This document shows positions 35,084 to 46,355 of a stretch of DNA of 64,000 nt, piece by piece. The position numbers and the translations under genes were made by a program. The notes beneath the pieces were generated by a model. The model made no database searches and was not told where the DNA came from. It saw only the letters and a list, made by a program, of their open reading frames with translations. Source of the DNA: Diaporthe sp. PMI_573 (Eukaryota; Ascomycota; Sordariomycetes; Diaporthales; Diaporthaceae). The first letter of the stretch is position 1, and each line of letters starts with the position of its first letter. The stretch lies in NCBI GenBank assembly GCA_021399435.1, contig JAJTUP010000008.1, positions 558,001-622,000 on the forward strand. The letters are read 5' to 3'.

Positions 35084-37363
35084 ATGCCGGAAGAAGTCGA
35101 TTCCAACGGAGGCGAGGTCTCAGATGCCATGTCTGAGAATGAGCATGAGTACGACGACAACGACGCCTCCTTCAAAGACGACGACAAGATGACTGAGAGC
35201 GCCATAAAACAAGAGGTCGGCCCTGACGGCGAGGTCAAGAAAAAGTATGACCCCAAGGACCCTCTGCGGCCGAGGAGGAAGAAGGCGAGGAGGGCTTGTT
35301 TTGCCTGCCAGAGAGCTCACCTTACTTGCGGTATGCCCATGAACCCGAACTGTGACCAGGCGATCATGCCTTTCGCACTGGCTTCCCTGCGGCTCTGCTG
35401 CTTTCCCCCTTGACGGTGTCTATCACCAGAGCCTCCCAACTGAGTGTATATGGACGAGACTGACTTTTCTGGTGTGCAGGTGATGAGCGGCCTTGCCAGA
35501 GGTGTATAAAACGTGGGCTCGCGGACCATTGTCAAGATGGAGTCCGCAAGAAGGCCAAGTATCTTCACGATGCTCCGCCCGAAGCCTTGAGGCCGGTTCT
35601 GGGCCCAAATTACAACCCCAACGCACCCCAGAACCGGCCGAATGGGCATCGCCACCCGTCCAGCACCGGGTCTGAGGCGTCTTCCAACGTCAGCAGCTTC
35701 TTCTCGCCAACAACCGCCACCAATTCATACCCTCTCTTCTCGCCACAGTCGGGACTGGGGTCGATATCGGAGGGGATGGCTTTCACCAGTCAACAGTCCC
35801 CCGTGTCGCCCACATTTCAGCAGCCACCGAATCCTCCGCCCATGAGTGGCCTCACCGTCCCTCAGGTCTCGGGGGACATATCTGACATGACCTCGGCCTT
35901 CTTCGACCCAAGCAATCCTGCACTGTACAACTTCAACCTCGAGGGTTTGAACTTTGGGAGCCAGTATGGCGCCATGGAATTCAGCATGCTCAACCACATG
36001 GCCTCTGGTGCTGCTGACACGCCGCCGCGGGAGCCATCATTCTCCCAGGCTGGCGCTGGCGAGCCCAACTTTTCAGCTGGGGCTTTCGGCAATGGTATGC
36101 AACAATTCGACGGCGGTATGATCGGCGATATCCTCTCCATCGACCAGTCCGGCAACCCCCTATATACCCAAGGCAACCTCCAGCACGGTCTCCCTCATGC
36201 TTACGCCATTGCTGCAGGCCCAACAAGTTTACAAAGCCCCAGCACCGACCATGACAGCCCCCAACCTAGTCACGGCATTGGCTACGAAGGCTCACCAACA
36301 GCGACCTACCACAATGGACCAGGGCCGCAGGTTCTCGGTGCTCAGAATCGTCCAAAGGCAAAGCCTGGCATGCCCAAGGTCTTCCCGCAACCCCTGCTTG
36401 GCAAGCGCCAACGAGACCCGTCCACCATCTACGACACCGTCAAAGAGCCGTTCCAATACGTGCACAACTTCCACCGGCTGATGAGCTTCCTACAGCGAAG
36501 GTTCCGGACCAGCAATGACAAATTGGTCCGCATCGCCGTGGCGCTCGCGAGCTTCCGACCGTCCTTTATCTCGGTCACCCGGACGCTGAACCGAGCTGAC
36601 ATGGTGTTCATGGAAAAGTGCTTCCAGCGGACACTGTTCGAGTACGAAGACTTCATGCACCACGGCTCCAGCCCCACCATTGTCTGCCGCCGGACTGGCG
36701 AGATTGCTGCGGTGAACAAGGAGTTCACCGCGCTGACGGGCTGGCCCAAGGAGGTCCTCCTCGGGAACGAAGTCAACATGAACATCAACACGGGCGGCAG
36801 CGGTGGGGCGTCCGGGGCGACCACCGACACCCTGACAACCCCCAAGCTTGGCAGTCTGAACGACCAGGCAGACAAGAGCAGGACGGCCGGGAACGAACGG
36901 CACGCGCTCTTCATAGCAGAGCTCTTGGACGACGACAGTGTCGTCCAATACTTTGAGGACTTTGCGCATCTCGCCTTTGGAGACAGCCGGAGCAGCGTGA
37001 TGAGGAAGTGCAGGCTGCTCAAGTACCGCACGCAGGAGAGCATCGACGCAACGGCAAGCAATCCGAGCGTTAACGAGTCACCTCCAAAAGACCCAAGAAC
37101 GATGTTCCTCAGCAACAGGGTCGCAAAGATCGACGGAGAGCACGGCATCTCGAGAATTGCCAAGGACGGCAAGCTGGAATGTACTTATTGCTGGGTCATA
37201 CGAAGGGACACGTTTGATATGCCCATGATGATTGTCATTAACGTGAGTTCTCCTTTCCATCCAATTGTTGTGGCGGGCCAAGCAGACGAGAAAGTGGCTA
37301 ACGCAGCTACAGTTCCTACCCTGTTACTATCCTGATCAGCATCCACATGGCCTGGCGGTATAG
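35084..37363 (+). CDS. acuK: Zn2Cys6 transcription factor of gluconeogenesis, AcuK/ERT1 type
   Basis: Exons 35084-35330, 35480-37242 and 37313-37363 give 686 aa. The Zn2Cys6 cluster has Cys at 72, 75, 82, 88, 91 and 100 and is split by intron 1 after the third Cys. The [20 protein letters not shown] pattern and the following [12 protein letters not shown] are signatures of AcuK/ERT1. A PAS domain lies near residues 465-590 ([21 protein letters not shown] at its start). The last exon gives the conserved FLPCYY-type end. The middle is long, disordered and Pro/Gly/Ser-rich. In Aspergillus nidulans AcuK acts with AcuM to activate PEP carboxykinase and fructose-bisphosphatase genes; that role is inferred here by family. 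Confidence 0.94.
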
Positions 37364-38657
37364 GTCGCCACGCATTTCATGATTGTTCGAGGGGTCACGG
37401 CGCCGCAAGGGATTTGGACCGGGTCAGAATGCATTACACAGTACACGGCAGTCTGGGGTGGAGTCACGGGTGGTTTTTGGATTCGCGCCCATCACTGCGC
37501 TAGAGGGTGATCAGGGGCAAGAGAAGAGTCGGTCACAGTCCCACAACAAAAGAAAGAGGCTCTGGCCATCTCGGCACACAAGAACTACTACTATACCCCG
37601 TTTGCTTTTTTCAAGTTATTGGACGGCATCTTCGGAAGCGATGATTCATTAGAGACTAGTTCATATCGACGCAGGCGATCGACGTGGTCGCGGTCTATTT
37701 CGCGAAGCTGAATCGAGTTGTTAAAAGTCCCTGAAAATTACTAGTTGTGCTGCGTTCTCTTTGCTGTGTGACCCCGGACTTGGTGTGTAATGTGTGGCGG
37801 CGGGCCATCCACTCTCTTGGATGAGTGAGCGGTTAAGCTTAAAAGATGGCTGGCTGGTGGTCGGGCAATCACGCAAGATCGGACGTCAATTTTGCTAGAT
37901 CCGCCCGGCTCAGGTGCAGCAAGCCTCCCTGCGTCCATCAAGAGCAGGGTCTCGGGTCAGAATGTTGAGGACGGGGCCCGTAGTCTAAACACATACATGT
38001 ATATGTGCCTGCAAGCAGGAAGGCATCTTTTTTCCCCAATAGCAGTCGCCTGCTATACCCAGGTAGATTGTATATGCAGCATGCCTGTGTTTGCCTAATA
38101 TCTGCTGCTGGGTAATAAGCAGTAGTTCTACGTACGTAGGCAGGCTGCGGACTTAGACAGCACTTATCTTATCAGGTATTACTCACCCCCCGCCAAAAGC
38201 TGCCTTCCAGTGCCTTCTGCTGCAGGTGAGTCGCTCACTCACTCACAGTGGCAGATAAATATACGAACGACCACCGGTCTATTCCTGTCGTCTCCCCAGC
38301 CGCGAGCAGCAACAATACGACACACAACAGGAACGAACCAACCCCACGCCTCCGGCCTTCTTGTCCCAGCGCTCTGTCTGGATCAACCCCACCCCTCTGC
38401 CCGTTCTGCAACGTCCTTGATCATATCACATATCACATTCTGCCACGATCTGGTGCGACGTGAAATCTGCGTCCAGCAATTGGGGCCGTCCCCCCTGTGC
38501 TGTTCCCGCCTGTGTGTCCTGGGAACTGCCCGTCACCGTGTTTCTGCGTCCTGCGTCCTGCAACAACAAGGGCCCCTCTCCACCCTGATCGGGCAATCCA
38601 CGCGATCTCTGAGTCAAGGGGGTGAAGGAAGAAAAAAAAAAAAGCAACTACGCAGCC
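37364..38657. other. Intergenic region, no gene recognised
   Basis: 1.3 kb between the AcuK stop and the riboflavin kinase start, both on the + strand. An A-rich tract (38630-38644) lies just before the riboflavin kinase ATG. Confidence 0.4.
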
Positions 38658-39958
38658 ATGGGAAACACGAGGCCTCTGGTAGTGGGACCGGCGTCCGGGC
38701 CGGAATCTCCATTCCCATTGCAGATGGAGGGAAAGGTCATCAAGGGCTTCGGCCGGGGGTCCAAGGAGGTGAGTAGTTGACACTTCGCTTTGACCATTTT
38801 TTATTTTTGCTTTCTCGTATTCCTGCCCCTTGGTCCAACGGGTGTCTCTCCCGTGCTGCTCGCTGCGTGTCATTCTACTATCATCTCACACGATGTATGA
38901 GTGCGCTGTCCCTGCAGGGGGGGACGTATGGGGAGAGCAGGAGGAGCGGCAGCGGCAGCGGCAGCGGCAGCAGCATGCACAGGAGGTTGCAGCAAGTGCG
39001 GCAGCAAGTAGCAGCGCAAGCAGCAGCAGCAGGCAGCATCAAGCAGCAGGCGGCCGGGGCAGTCCAAGATCGCGGCGTTCGCCAGGTGCCGATCGAGTGA
39101 GGCATGGGGGACAACCCGGACGACCCGGGACCGAAGAGGAGGGTGGAGGGTGGATGGCGATCAGTCGTGACGGGCATTGCCATTGCCATTGCATGAGAGG
39201 CAAGGTAGCCCAGGGCCTATCGAAGGGGCACACGCCCACATACGTCCGCGTACATGCGTGCAATCAGTCAGTCCTGCAGACTCTTGCAGCTCATGCAACT
39301 ACGCAACGCAACGCACCGCCGCACGCCGCACGACACACCCTCGCCTCTTGTGTCCTCCCCCCACCCCCTCCCTCCACCCCCAGAGCACTCCCTCCCCGCT
39401 AGTCCTGCCGCCCGGGTGTCGTCTACATCCATCTCATGTACACACGCCTTGCTCACCGGCCCCAATGATCTAACCCCAACACAGCTGGGCATACCGACAG
39501 CCAACCTCCCGGTCGACGCCACCGTGACCCCCTGGATATCCGACGCCAGATCCGGAGTCTATTTCGGATGGGCCTCTCTCCAGCTGGGGAAGGACCATCC
39601 CAACTACAGGCCGGCGTCTTCTTCGTCGCCCGCGGGCGAGGGCGAGGGTGAGGGCCAAGCAGGCTACTCCATCTTCCCGATGGTCATGTCGATCGGGTAC
39701 AACCCCTTCTACAACAACACAGTGCGCAGCGCCGAGGTGCACGTGCTGGACAAGTTCGCGGCTGATTTCTACGGCGTCGGCATGCGCCTGCTGATCACGG
39801 GTTACATCCGCGACGAGAAGAACTACGAGGGTCTGGACGCCCTGATCGAGGACATCAACACCGACTGCGAGGTCGCCAGGCGGAGCCTCGAGAGGGATGC
39901 GTGGAAGCCCGCCGGCCAGCAGGGCGGGACTCTGGACTGCTCGTGGCTCACGAGATAG
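38658..39958 (+). CDS. FMN1: Riboflavin kinase
   Basis: Exons 38658-38768 and 39485-39958 give 194 aa, close to fungal riboflavin kinases. Exon 1 encodes [15 protein letters not shown] and exon 2 resumes with [11 protein letters not shown]; together they form the family's nucleotide-binding opening ([18 protein letters not shown]). [24 protein letters not shown] and [14 protein letters not shown] follow, with the catalytic Glu in the EVH segment. The enzyme phosphorylates riboflavin to FMN. The intron between exons is 716 nt, the longest in the window, and carries GC-rich trinucleotide repeats. Splice sites GAG|GTGAGT and CAACACAG|CTG are canonical and keep phase 0. A short Ser/Gly/Glu insert near residue 80 is a surface loop. 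Confidence 0.95.
38945..39050 (+). repeat. (CGGCAG)n / (GCA)n repeats inside the FMN1 intron
   Basis: CGGCAG units at 38945-38973 are followed by imperfect GCAGCA tracts up to about 39050. A second small array, (GCCATT)n, is at about 39177-39193. All lie inside the 716-nt intron. Confidence 0.85.
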
Positions 39959-40103
39959 ATATGGTCGTCCTTTTCTTGTACAGCGATGGCACTTACTTAG
40001 GACTAGATTTTTAGACAGAGGTGGATCTAGGATGGGAAAATACCTCATGAATAGCCATGACAATGAGCGACTATGCCCTGCTTCCTTCCTCCTTCCCTCT
40101 CTC

Positions 40104-40595
40104 CTACCTCGGAACCCACCCTCCATCCACAGCCCAGACCTTATTATTGATATACCCATTCTCAACCATCAGACATACAACCGAAGCAATCTCATCGGGG
40201 CGCCCCAGCCTGCCAACAGGTATCTTAGCCTTGAGCTCCTTGTTCCCCTCCCCGCCGCCGGGCAGCATCGTCGTGCCCTCAATCAGCGCCGGCGCGACGG
40301 CGTTGAGCGTGACTCCCGAGGCCGCCAGCCTCGGGGACAGGTAGTGCAGCATCCCGTGCAGTGCGCTTTTCGACGACGCGTAGTGCGCGCCTACCACGCC
40401 GCCCGTGAGGCCTGCCACCGACGAGTTGTAAATCACCCGCCCGAACCCGCCCTCGGTCATCCCCGGCGCCACGAGCTGCGTCAGCTGGTAGGCTGATAGG
40501 GTGTTTACGCGCCAGGTCTGCTCGAATACCTCTGGGGAGACGGCTTCTAGGGTGCCTGTTGGGCCGGAGTCTGGGGGCTGGTGTTAGTATGTGTT

Positions 40596-40630
<35 letters not shown>

Positions 40631-41006
40631 ATGAGAGAGACAGTTCGGGTTGGATGGTTTGGGAATTGTATGGATGATAGATGCATGCGTAATACGTACG
40701 GCCCCCCGTGGTCCCCGCGTTCGCGAACAGGACGTTGATGGGCGCCCCGGCGGCGGCGACGGACTCCTGGTGTAGTCGCTCCACCGCGTCGGCGGAGCCC
40801 AGGTCCGCTTGCAGCCAGGCGACCCTGATGTCCGGGTTGAGCTGCTTGATCTCCTCCGTGATGCGTTGTGTCTTGGAGGAATTGCTGTTGTAGTGCAAGA
40901 CCAGCGTCTTGACCGTGTACCGCGTGCTCGGCTGGGCCAGGCGCAGTGCCGTTGCCTCCCCGATGCCGCCGCTTGCGCCTGTGATGAGGATGTGTAGGGC
41001 GTCCAT
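40104..41006 (-). CDS. Short-chain dehydrogenase/reductase
   Basis: Exons 41006-40700 and 40570-40104 give 257 aa. Classical SDR marks are all present: the cofactor loop ITGASGGIGEA, a DL motif for the adenine ring (LQADLGS), NAG in FANAGTTGG, the Ser of VIYNSSVAG, the YASSK catalytic pair, and the C-terminal loop GRLGRPDEIASVVCLMV. This is the FabG-like layout for NAD(P)-dependent oxidoreduction; the substrate is not predictable. The 129-nt intron contains a (TG)n microsatellite and ends CCCCCAG. No secretion or peroxisome signal is evident. Confidence 0.9.
40602..40631 (+). repeat. (TG)n microsatellite in the SDR intron
   Basis: About 13 TG units flanked by ATAT, within the intron of the SDR gene. 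On the transcribed strand it reads as CA repeats. Confidence 0.95.
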
Positions 41007-41566
41007 GCTTGATACTGCCTGTGTGGACTTTTTTTTGGCTCGAGCACACTTGAGTCTGACAGTATGTCAAGTCCCGGAAATGTGCGAGTTGATTAGAAAT
41101 GGACGAGGAGTTGACGAAACAATTTAGATCACCATATCCAACAGGTGTTGGTGGCTTGGTGCATTGCATCATGTCTCGACTTGCACCCCACATTCCCATC
41201 GGCCTTTAGGAGACTATCACCGCTCGTGACCGCGATGCCTCTCCAACGACCGTTGTTGACATTTGGCTCTGTAGACATAGAGTAACGTGCATCACCAGGC
41301 CGTTCAGAGGCGAGCCAAACCAGTTTAGTCATTCCATTAACGATATTTCCTTATGAGAATGACTCCGTTGACCTTGCGGTCTTCCTATATTAATGGCGGG
41401 AAAAGAGGTCGATAAATGCATCAGATGATCCTCTTCGACTTCGTGGCTGAACCAGCCCTCCGCTTACACCGCGCCCTGCGTATATCCATAGCACACCGAG
41501 AGTGAAGTGGCGCCCCCCCTTGCCCTGTCATAACATCGTAGCGATCTCAATCCAGTCTCACTCGAC
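41007..41566. other. Intergenic region, no gene seen
   Basis: 560 bp holding the SDR promoter and the 3' end of thymidylate synthase, both on the - strand. Confidence 0.4.
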
Positions 41567-42679
41567 TCATACCGACATCTTCATCGCAATCGTCTTGTGC
41601 GGGTTATACCCCTTCACCTCAAAGTCCTCGACCTTCCAGCCGTCTATGCTGCCGCCCTTCTCCCGCCCGAGCTCCAGCTCCGGGAAGTCGCGCGGCTCCC
41701 TCTCCAGCTGCACCCTCAGCGCGTCGACGTGGTCCGCGTAGACGTGCGCGTCGCCCATGACGTGCGTGAGGCTCCCCGGGACGAGGTCGCACACGTGCGC
41801 GATCATGTGCGTCAGCAGCGAGTAGCTGGCGATGTTGAACGGCACGCCCAGGCCCATGTCGCAGGAGCGCTGGTACAGCTGGCAGTGGAGGTGACCCTTG
41901 GGCTTTGCCTCCTCCGCCCCCTCCTGGGCCCCGTCGCCATTCTCCGCCGCCGCGGACTTCTTTGCCGATGACCGCGGGTACGACACGTAGAACTGCGCAA
42001 ACATGTGGCACGGCGGCAGGGCCATCTTCTTCAGGTCCGCGGGGTTCCACGCGCTCATGATGATGCGCCGGTCGTACGGGTTCGTCCTCAGCTTGTGGAT
42101 CACCTCGGCCAGCTGGTCGACGCCCTGGCCCGTGTAGTCGGCCTTCGCGTCGACGTACTCGGCCCCGAAGTGGCGCCACTGGAACCCGTACACGGGGCCC
42201 AGGTCGCCGGGCTCGCGGTGGCCCAGCCCCACGCTGTCGAGGTACTCGCGCGAGCCGTTGCCGTCCCAGATCTTGACCCCTTGCTCCGAGAGCGAGAGCG
42301 ACGAGGTCTCACCCGATATGAACCACAGCAGCTCGGCGAGCACCGCCTTCTGGAAGACGCGCTTTGTGGTGAGGAGTGGGTAGATGGGTGTGCCGTCCCT
42401 GTTGAGGCTGAATTTCAACGGCCGCGGGGCAAAGATTGAGTATGTGCCTGTGCCGGTCCTGTGAAGTTTGATGTGAGCAAATGAGGTGGTATGCGCCAGG
42501 AATCACGGAGCCCCGTACCTGTCTGGGCGATGTTCTCCATCGTCTAGGATTTCGCGAACGAGGTCCAGATATTGATATTCCTCGTGTCTCCCCGCCGAAG
42601 TGCCGTTTTGCTTAACGGGCGTTTCAGCGGTGGCAACCGGCTCAGCAGATGATGCCGTCATTTTTAAGCACGTTGACAT
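41567..42679 (-). CDS. CDC21: Thymidylate synthase
   Basis: Exons 42679-42519 and 42458-41567 give 350 aa; an in-frame ATG at 42661 would remove six residues. The 60-nt intron (GTACGG...TTCACAG) splits the Arg of [11 protein letters not shown], the phosphate-binding loop. The catalytic Cys is in [44 protein letters not shown] and [13 protein letters not shown] complete the folate and dUMP sites. An Ala/Glu/Gly/Lys-rich insert of about 25 residues separates FYVSYPRS from [11 protein letters not shown]. The enzyme converts dUMP to dTMP with methylene-tetrahydrofolate. Two ACGCGT boxes 109 and 130 bp upstream suggest S-phase control. Confidence 0.97.
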
Positions 42680-43541
42680 GAAAGCCCCAAGAAATGAGCC
42701 CTCGGTTCTTAAAGTGGGAGGCTATGACAATTATGTGTCTGGGTCGAGATGAGAGACGAGAGGCGTGAAATGCCCATTAACTGGGAGACGCGTCTGTTTG
42801 AGTGGCCGACGCGTCAATAAATGTAAGGGTTAGGGTCCATTCGGTTGTCCCTTACCCTCCTCATCCATGGCCGTCGACTATCAGGGACCAAGTTAAGAAG
42901 GCTTCATCTTCTTCACTCCCGCCGTTCTCAGGTTACCAAGACCGACGCAAAAATGGTTTCCATCGCCACTCAGTCAAGCCCAAGTACAGATCCGTACTAG
43001 AATGTACAATATCAGGATGTACTTCTACAGCCACACTCAATACATGCTGCACCGGCTTGACGGCCCGCCATGCTTTTCACATCAATAAATACCGACAAGG
43101 CCAGCATGGTGTATATGTCTGGCGAAGCAATATATGCTGCAAGAGATGCATCGTATTGATCGCCGCATGGGGAAGAGGGGGGCGCGTAACACTATTACAT
43201 TGATAACGTGCATAATTTGACAGTGCCACCGTTCTAGACTCGCAAAAGATTAACCTATAGTCCCCTCGCGCCGGCCGGTCCAACATGACATCTCAGAATC
43301 CAAGAGCCAAGTGATGCCGGGCCACCAGTCCCCGGTGCCTTACATTCTGCAGCATCAAAATGCAGGATATCAGGGGAGAAGAATTCATACTGTGTGCCAT
43401 CATGCCGTACGACCCCTCCTCTGCCTCGAGAATGCCAGCTATTGAGACTGCCTACTCTGACCGGTGGGACTCTGGCTCCAGGTGATATCTTACCAAACTC
43501 TTTGAAATCGCGGCTTCGCCATTTCCTTCGCTGTCACTGAC
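42680..43541. promoter_or_regulatory. Thymidylate synthase promoter region and FMP52 3' flank
   Basis: 862 bp. The part next to thymidylate synthase contains the paired ACGCGT boxes and, just beyond them, a short TAAGGGTTAGGG. The remainder has no recognisable gene. Confidence 0.5.
42788..42814 (-). promoter_or_regulatory. Two MluI cell-cycle boxes upstream of thymidylate synthase
   Basis: Perfect ACGCGT palindromes lie at 42788-42793 and 42809-42814, spaced 21 bp start to start, 109 and 130 bp before the ATG at 42679. In Saccharomyces cerevisiae the Swi6-Mbp1 complex MBF binds ACGCGT before the homologous TMP1/CDC21 gene and drives its G1/S peak. The same control here is inferred. Confidence 0.7.
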
Positions 43542-44295
43542 TTACTCCTTCCACTCATCTCTGCCAAGTTTCAGGATTTCAGCTTGCTCGACACACCAGA
43601 ACTTTGACGGGGCCTTGCCCTCCTCGGCCGCACGCGCAGCTGCTACTGCAGCTCTACCTATGAACTTCTGATCCTGGCCTACAGGAAGTATTAGTACGGC
43701 GCCAGTTTGGTGACGAGGGGAATGAGAGGGGATACGCACCAAAGGCATCTTGTAGCCCCTGGCTGACCTTGTGCAGGCTCCCCATGAGGTCCTCGAACAT
43801 CTTGTTCTTGGGATTCTCTCGCTCCCCGAGGATAGCACCCGGCCGCAGGATGATGGCCTGCTCAAAGTCGAGCGCCTTGATGGCGTCCTCGACGCCGACC
43901 TTCATCTTGGAGTACGGCACGTAGCCGCTGAGCAGCCCGCGGGTCCCCGCGCTGGAGATGTAGACGTAGGTCTTGACCCCGGCCTCCTTTGCGGCCTTGG
44001 CGTTCTCGATGCAGAGGTCGTGGTCGATCTTCCACTGGTTCTGGATGCCGCCCGCCGCGGCTCGCGTGGTGCCGACGGCGTTGAAGACCACGGACGGCTT
44101 AGGGCTCAGGGAGGAGATCAGACCGCCCCATTTTGAGGAGTCGGTCTCGACGGCTGCCTCTAGCTTCGCCGACTGGGCGGGTGGTGCGCGCCTTGAGATG
44201 GTCTTGACGGATGTGAAGGCCTCGGCTGAGAGAAGAGTTTCCAAGATCTTGGAGCCGACGGCCCCGGTGCAGCCGAAGACTGCCGCTGTAGTCAT
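43542..44295 (-). CDS. FMP52: FMP52-like NAD(P)-binding protein, mitochondrial outer membrane
   Basis: Exons 44295-43740 and 43678-43542 give 230 aa. The 61-nt intron (GTGCGT, branch TACTAAT, end TGTAG) splits a Gly codon inside DAFGQDQKFIG. The N-terminus carries the atypical-SDR dinucleotide loop AAVFGCTGAVGS; VVFNAVGTTRAAAGG, TYVYISSAGTRG, VPYSKMKVGVE and ILRPGAILGERE follow the family order. Length and motifs match FMP52, described in yeast as a mitochondrial outer-membrane protein related to human HTATIP2/TIP30. Its reaction is not known. It is divergent from the RING-H2 gene with 642 bp between the starts. Confidence 0.92.
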
Positions 44296-44937
44296 TGTGC
44301 TAGGTGCGCCTGCTATCTGGATAGGAGAAACAAGAATTATCCGAGCAACGGTGGTGTCAGATTGTTTAAGACAGTCAATTGTTTTTTCTTGTAGCAGTTG
44401 ATCAGGATTAGTGCACAGGCATGTGCCGATGACGACTTCAGGTGGGTGTTGCAGCTTAAATCCCGCCCTGGGCTCTATCCATAGCAGGCATGGCCAAGTC
44501 ATGAATCCCAGCAGTTCCGGCCATCCCGGCTCTGGACGGCCAGAGCCAATCCACAGCACCTATACAATGTATGTGATGTTTGCTTTACAGACAAACGGAA
44601 ATCTAAAGGATTACGATATGTTGAAGCTGCCTGGTATTAGTTGACCGGTCCAATTACTGCCCTTACCACTGAACTGAACCCCTGCATTTCTGTCTGACCT
44701 CGGCTCCGACCTCACGCCCAGCAACAGAAGCCACCCACTTCCGTCATCGCTTGCTTGCCTGCCAGGCACCGGGGTTTACGTGAGCTGCAGCAGCTCTCAA
44801 TGGGCAGCTACACATCCCACCTTTCTTCTTCATAGTCCTCTAGAGTCACTCCTCTACACTCCTCACATAAGAGAGATGCTACGATAGACCCCGGAAACTG
44901 CCTCTCTACCACCTGCCACAATACCAACGAAACAAAC
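44296..44937. promoter_or_regulatory. Divergent region between FMP52 and the RING-H2 gene
   Basis: 642 bp between divergent starts. It must carry both promoters; no other coding sequence is seen. Confidence 0.45.
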
Positions 44938-45655
44938 ATGGCGACCCAGTATGAAGGTGAGTAAAGACAAAACCCCGCGACACACCCCGAGTGGATCGGG
45001 TCACTGACGGAGGAGCCCCAAAGTCGAGCACGGTATCAAGGAGGCGACCCCTCCAAGGCGTCGGAGACAGATCGACATGTCCTCGTTCAGCTCACAGCTG
45101 CACCAGCTAAGCGACGACCCCGCCTCGCCCGACGCGCAACGGCACAACCCCCATGCGGTCCCGACGCCCGTCGAGATGGCCGGGCTGTTCCGCCTGGTGC
45201 AGGACCAGCTGAGCACGCTCGCGCAGGACTCCCCCGACGCCACGAACCGCGACTTCCTGCAGTCGCTCTACGACGGCCTCGAGGGCGACATCGTCAACCC
45301 GCCGAGGGAGGTCGCGGGCGTGTCGCAGGAGTTCCTGGACACGCTGGACCGGGTGCCCAAGAAGGCGCTCAAGCCGGACGACTCGTGCCCCATCTGCGCA
45401 GAGAAGTTCCTCGACGACAAGTACCCGCTCATCGTGGAGCTGCAGTGCCACCACAGCCACCGGTTCGACATGGACTGCGTCGCGCCGTGGCTGCAGCTGA
45501 AAGGAACCTGCCCCATGTGCAGGACCGACCTGACCAAGTACGACCCGAGGAGGAAGGACACTTCGGATAGGATCAAGAAGATGTGGGCGAAGGAGGACAA
45601 GCCGGATGAGGACGACGATGAAGAGGACGACGACCCGCACGGCCTGTACAACTAG
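44938..45655 (+). CDS. RING-H2 finger protein, probable E3 ubiquitin ligase
   Basis: Exons 44938-44956 and 45024-45655 give 216 aa. Exon 1 is 19 nt and encodes only MATQYE plus one base; the 67-nt intron ends CCCCAAAG. The RING-H2 domain at about residues 135-180 has CPIC, then CHHSHRFDMDC, then CPMC, the C3H2C3 zinc pattern of E3 ligases. The C-terminus is strongly acidic (Glu/Asp run ending DDDPHGLYN). The N-terminal part is helical and not recognised. Partner and substrate are unknown. If the 19-nt exon is wrong, translation would begin at the ATG at 45077, which keeps the RING intact. Confidence 0.88.
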
Positions 45656-45911
45656 GTGGCGTTGCGGTTACGGATGATCACAAATGCATAGAAGAGCGTT
45701 GGCCCTGAGAGGTAATGCATTCAAAGACTCTTATAAGGAACACCTATTTTATGCAACTCGACGGAAACCTCCTGTGGCCGGTAGGGGGTTTGATGACACC
45801 TCGTTATGCTGCCACTCAAGAGGCCCAAAACCGCCGTCCCACATCCACGCTTGCATGCATCCTGACCGTGACAGGATCATGCCACACGTTCAGTCCGCCC
45901 AGAAGGGCAAT

Positions 45912-46355
45912 CTACACCTTGCCCTTCTTCTCGGGGCTGTGTCCATGGCTCGACTTCTTGGTCTCCTGCCTCGCCGTGCTGTGCATCTCCGCTCCTCCCT
46001 GGCTCCCGAGGGGCTTCGACTTGTCGTGGTTCGCGCCGCTCACGTCCAGCGGGTTCCCGTTGGTCTCGCCCTCGGCCTGGTCCTTGGCGCCCTCGGGGCT
46101 TGTGGTCGAAGGGTCGAAGGCGGCGCTGGTCTCCGCCGCGTCCTGGTCGGTGCCGCTCTGGCTGCCCTCGGTGGACTTGGGCTTGAGGGACTCACGGTCC
46201 TGGTCGTCCTTGTAGGGGAATTGCGGGCGGGGTGAGCTGTGCAAGGCCCTTGCGGCGGCGGCTGGCGAGAGGAATGGCTGGTGGGGGGCGATGGTCTGCG
46301 GCCAGGCTCGGGCGGGCGCTCGCAGAACGCTGCGCATTGATCTGATTGAGGCCAT
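45912..46355 (-). CDS. Small conserved fungal mitochondrial protein, function unknown
   Basis: 147 aa in one exon from the ATG at 46355; the frame is open further upstream, but that part looks like leader. Residues 1-35 are Arg/Ala/Ser-rich with no acids (MASIRSMRSVLRAPARAW), a good mitochondrial presequence. The remainder is hydrophilic and disordered, with blocks such as QFPYKDDQDRESLKPKSTEG, NPLDVSGAN and a Lys-rich end SPEKKGKV. I recall proteins of this layout as common in Pezizomycotina without an assigned role. Not identified further. Confidence 0.75.
   Translation of the reverse strand: MASIRSMRSVLRAPARAWPQTIAPHQPFLSPAAAARALHSSPRPQFPYKDDQDRESLKPKSTEGSQSGTDQDAAETSAAFDPSTTSPEGAKDQAEGETNGNPLDVSGANHDKSKPLGSQGGAEMHSTARQETKKSSHGHSPEKKGKV

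Noticed and set aside
38830..39402. 190-codon frame over CAG repeats
   Set aside because: Entirely inside the riboflavin kinase intron and driven by trinucleotide repeats; splicing from 38768 to 39485 explains the region better.
42824..42836. TAAGGGTTAGGG resembling telomere repeat
   Set aside because: Only about two units; too short for an interstitial telomere. A factor site in the promoter is possible but unsupported.
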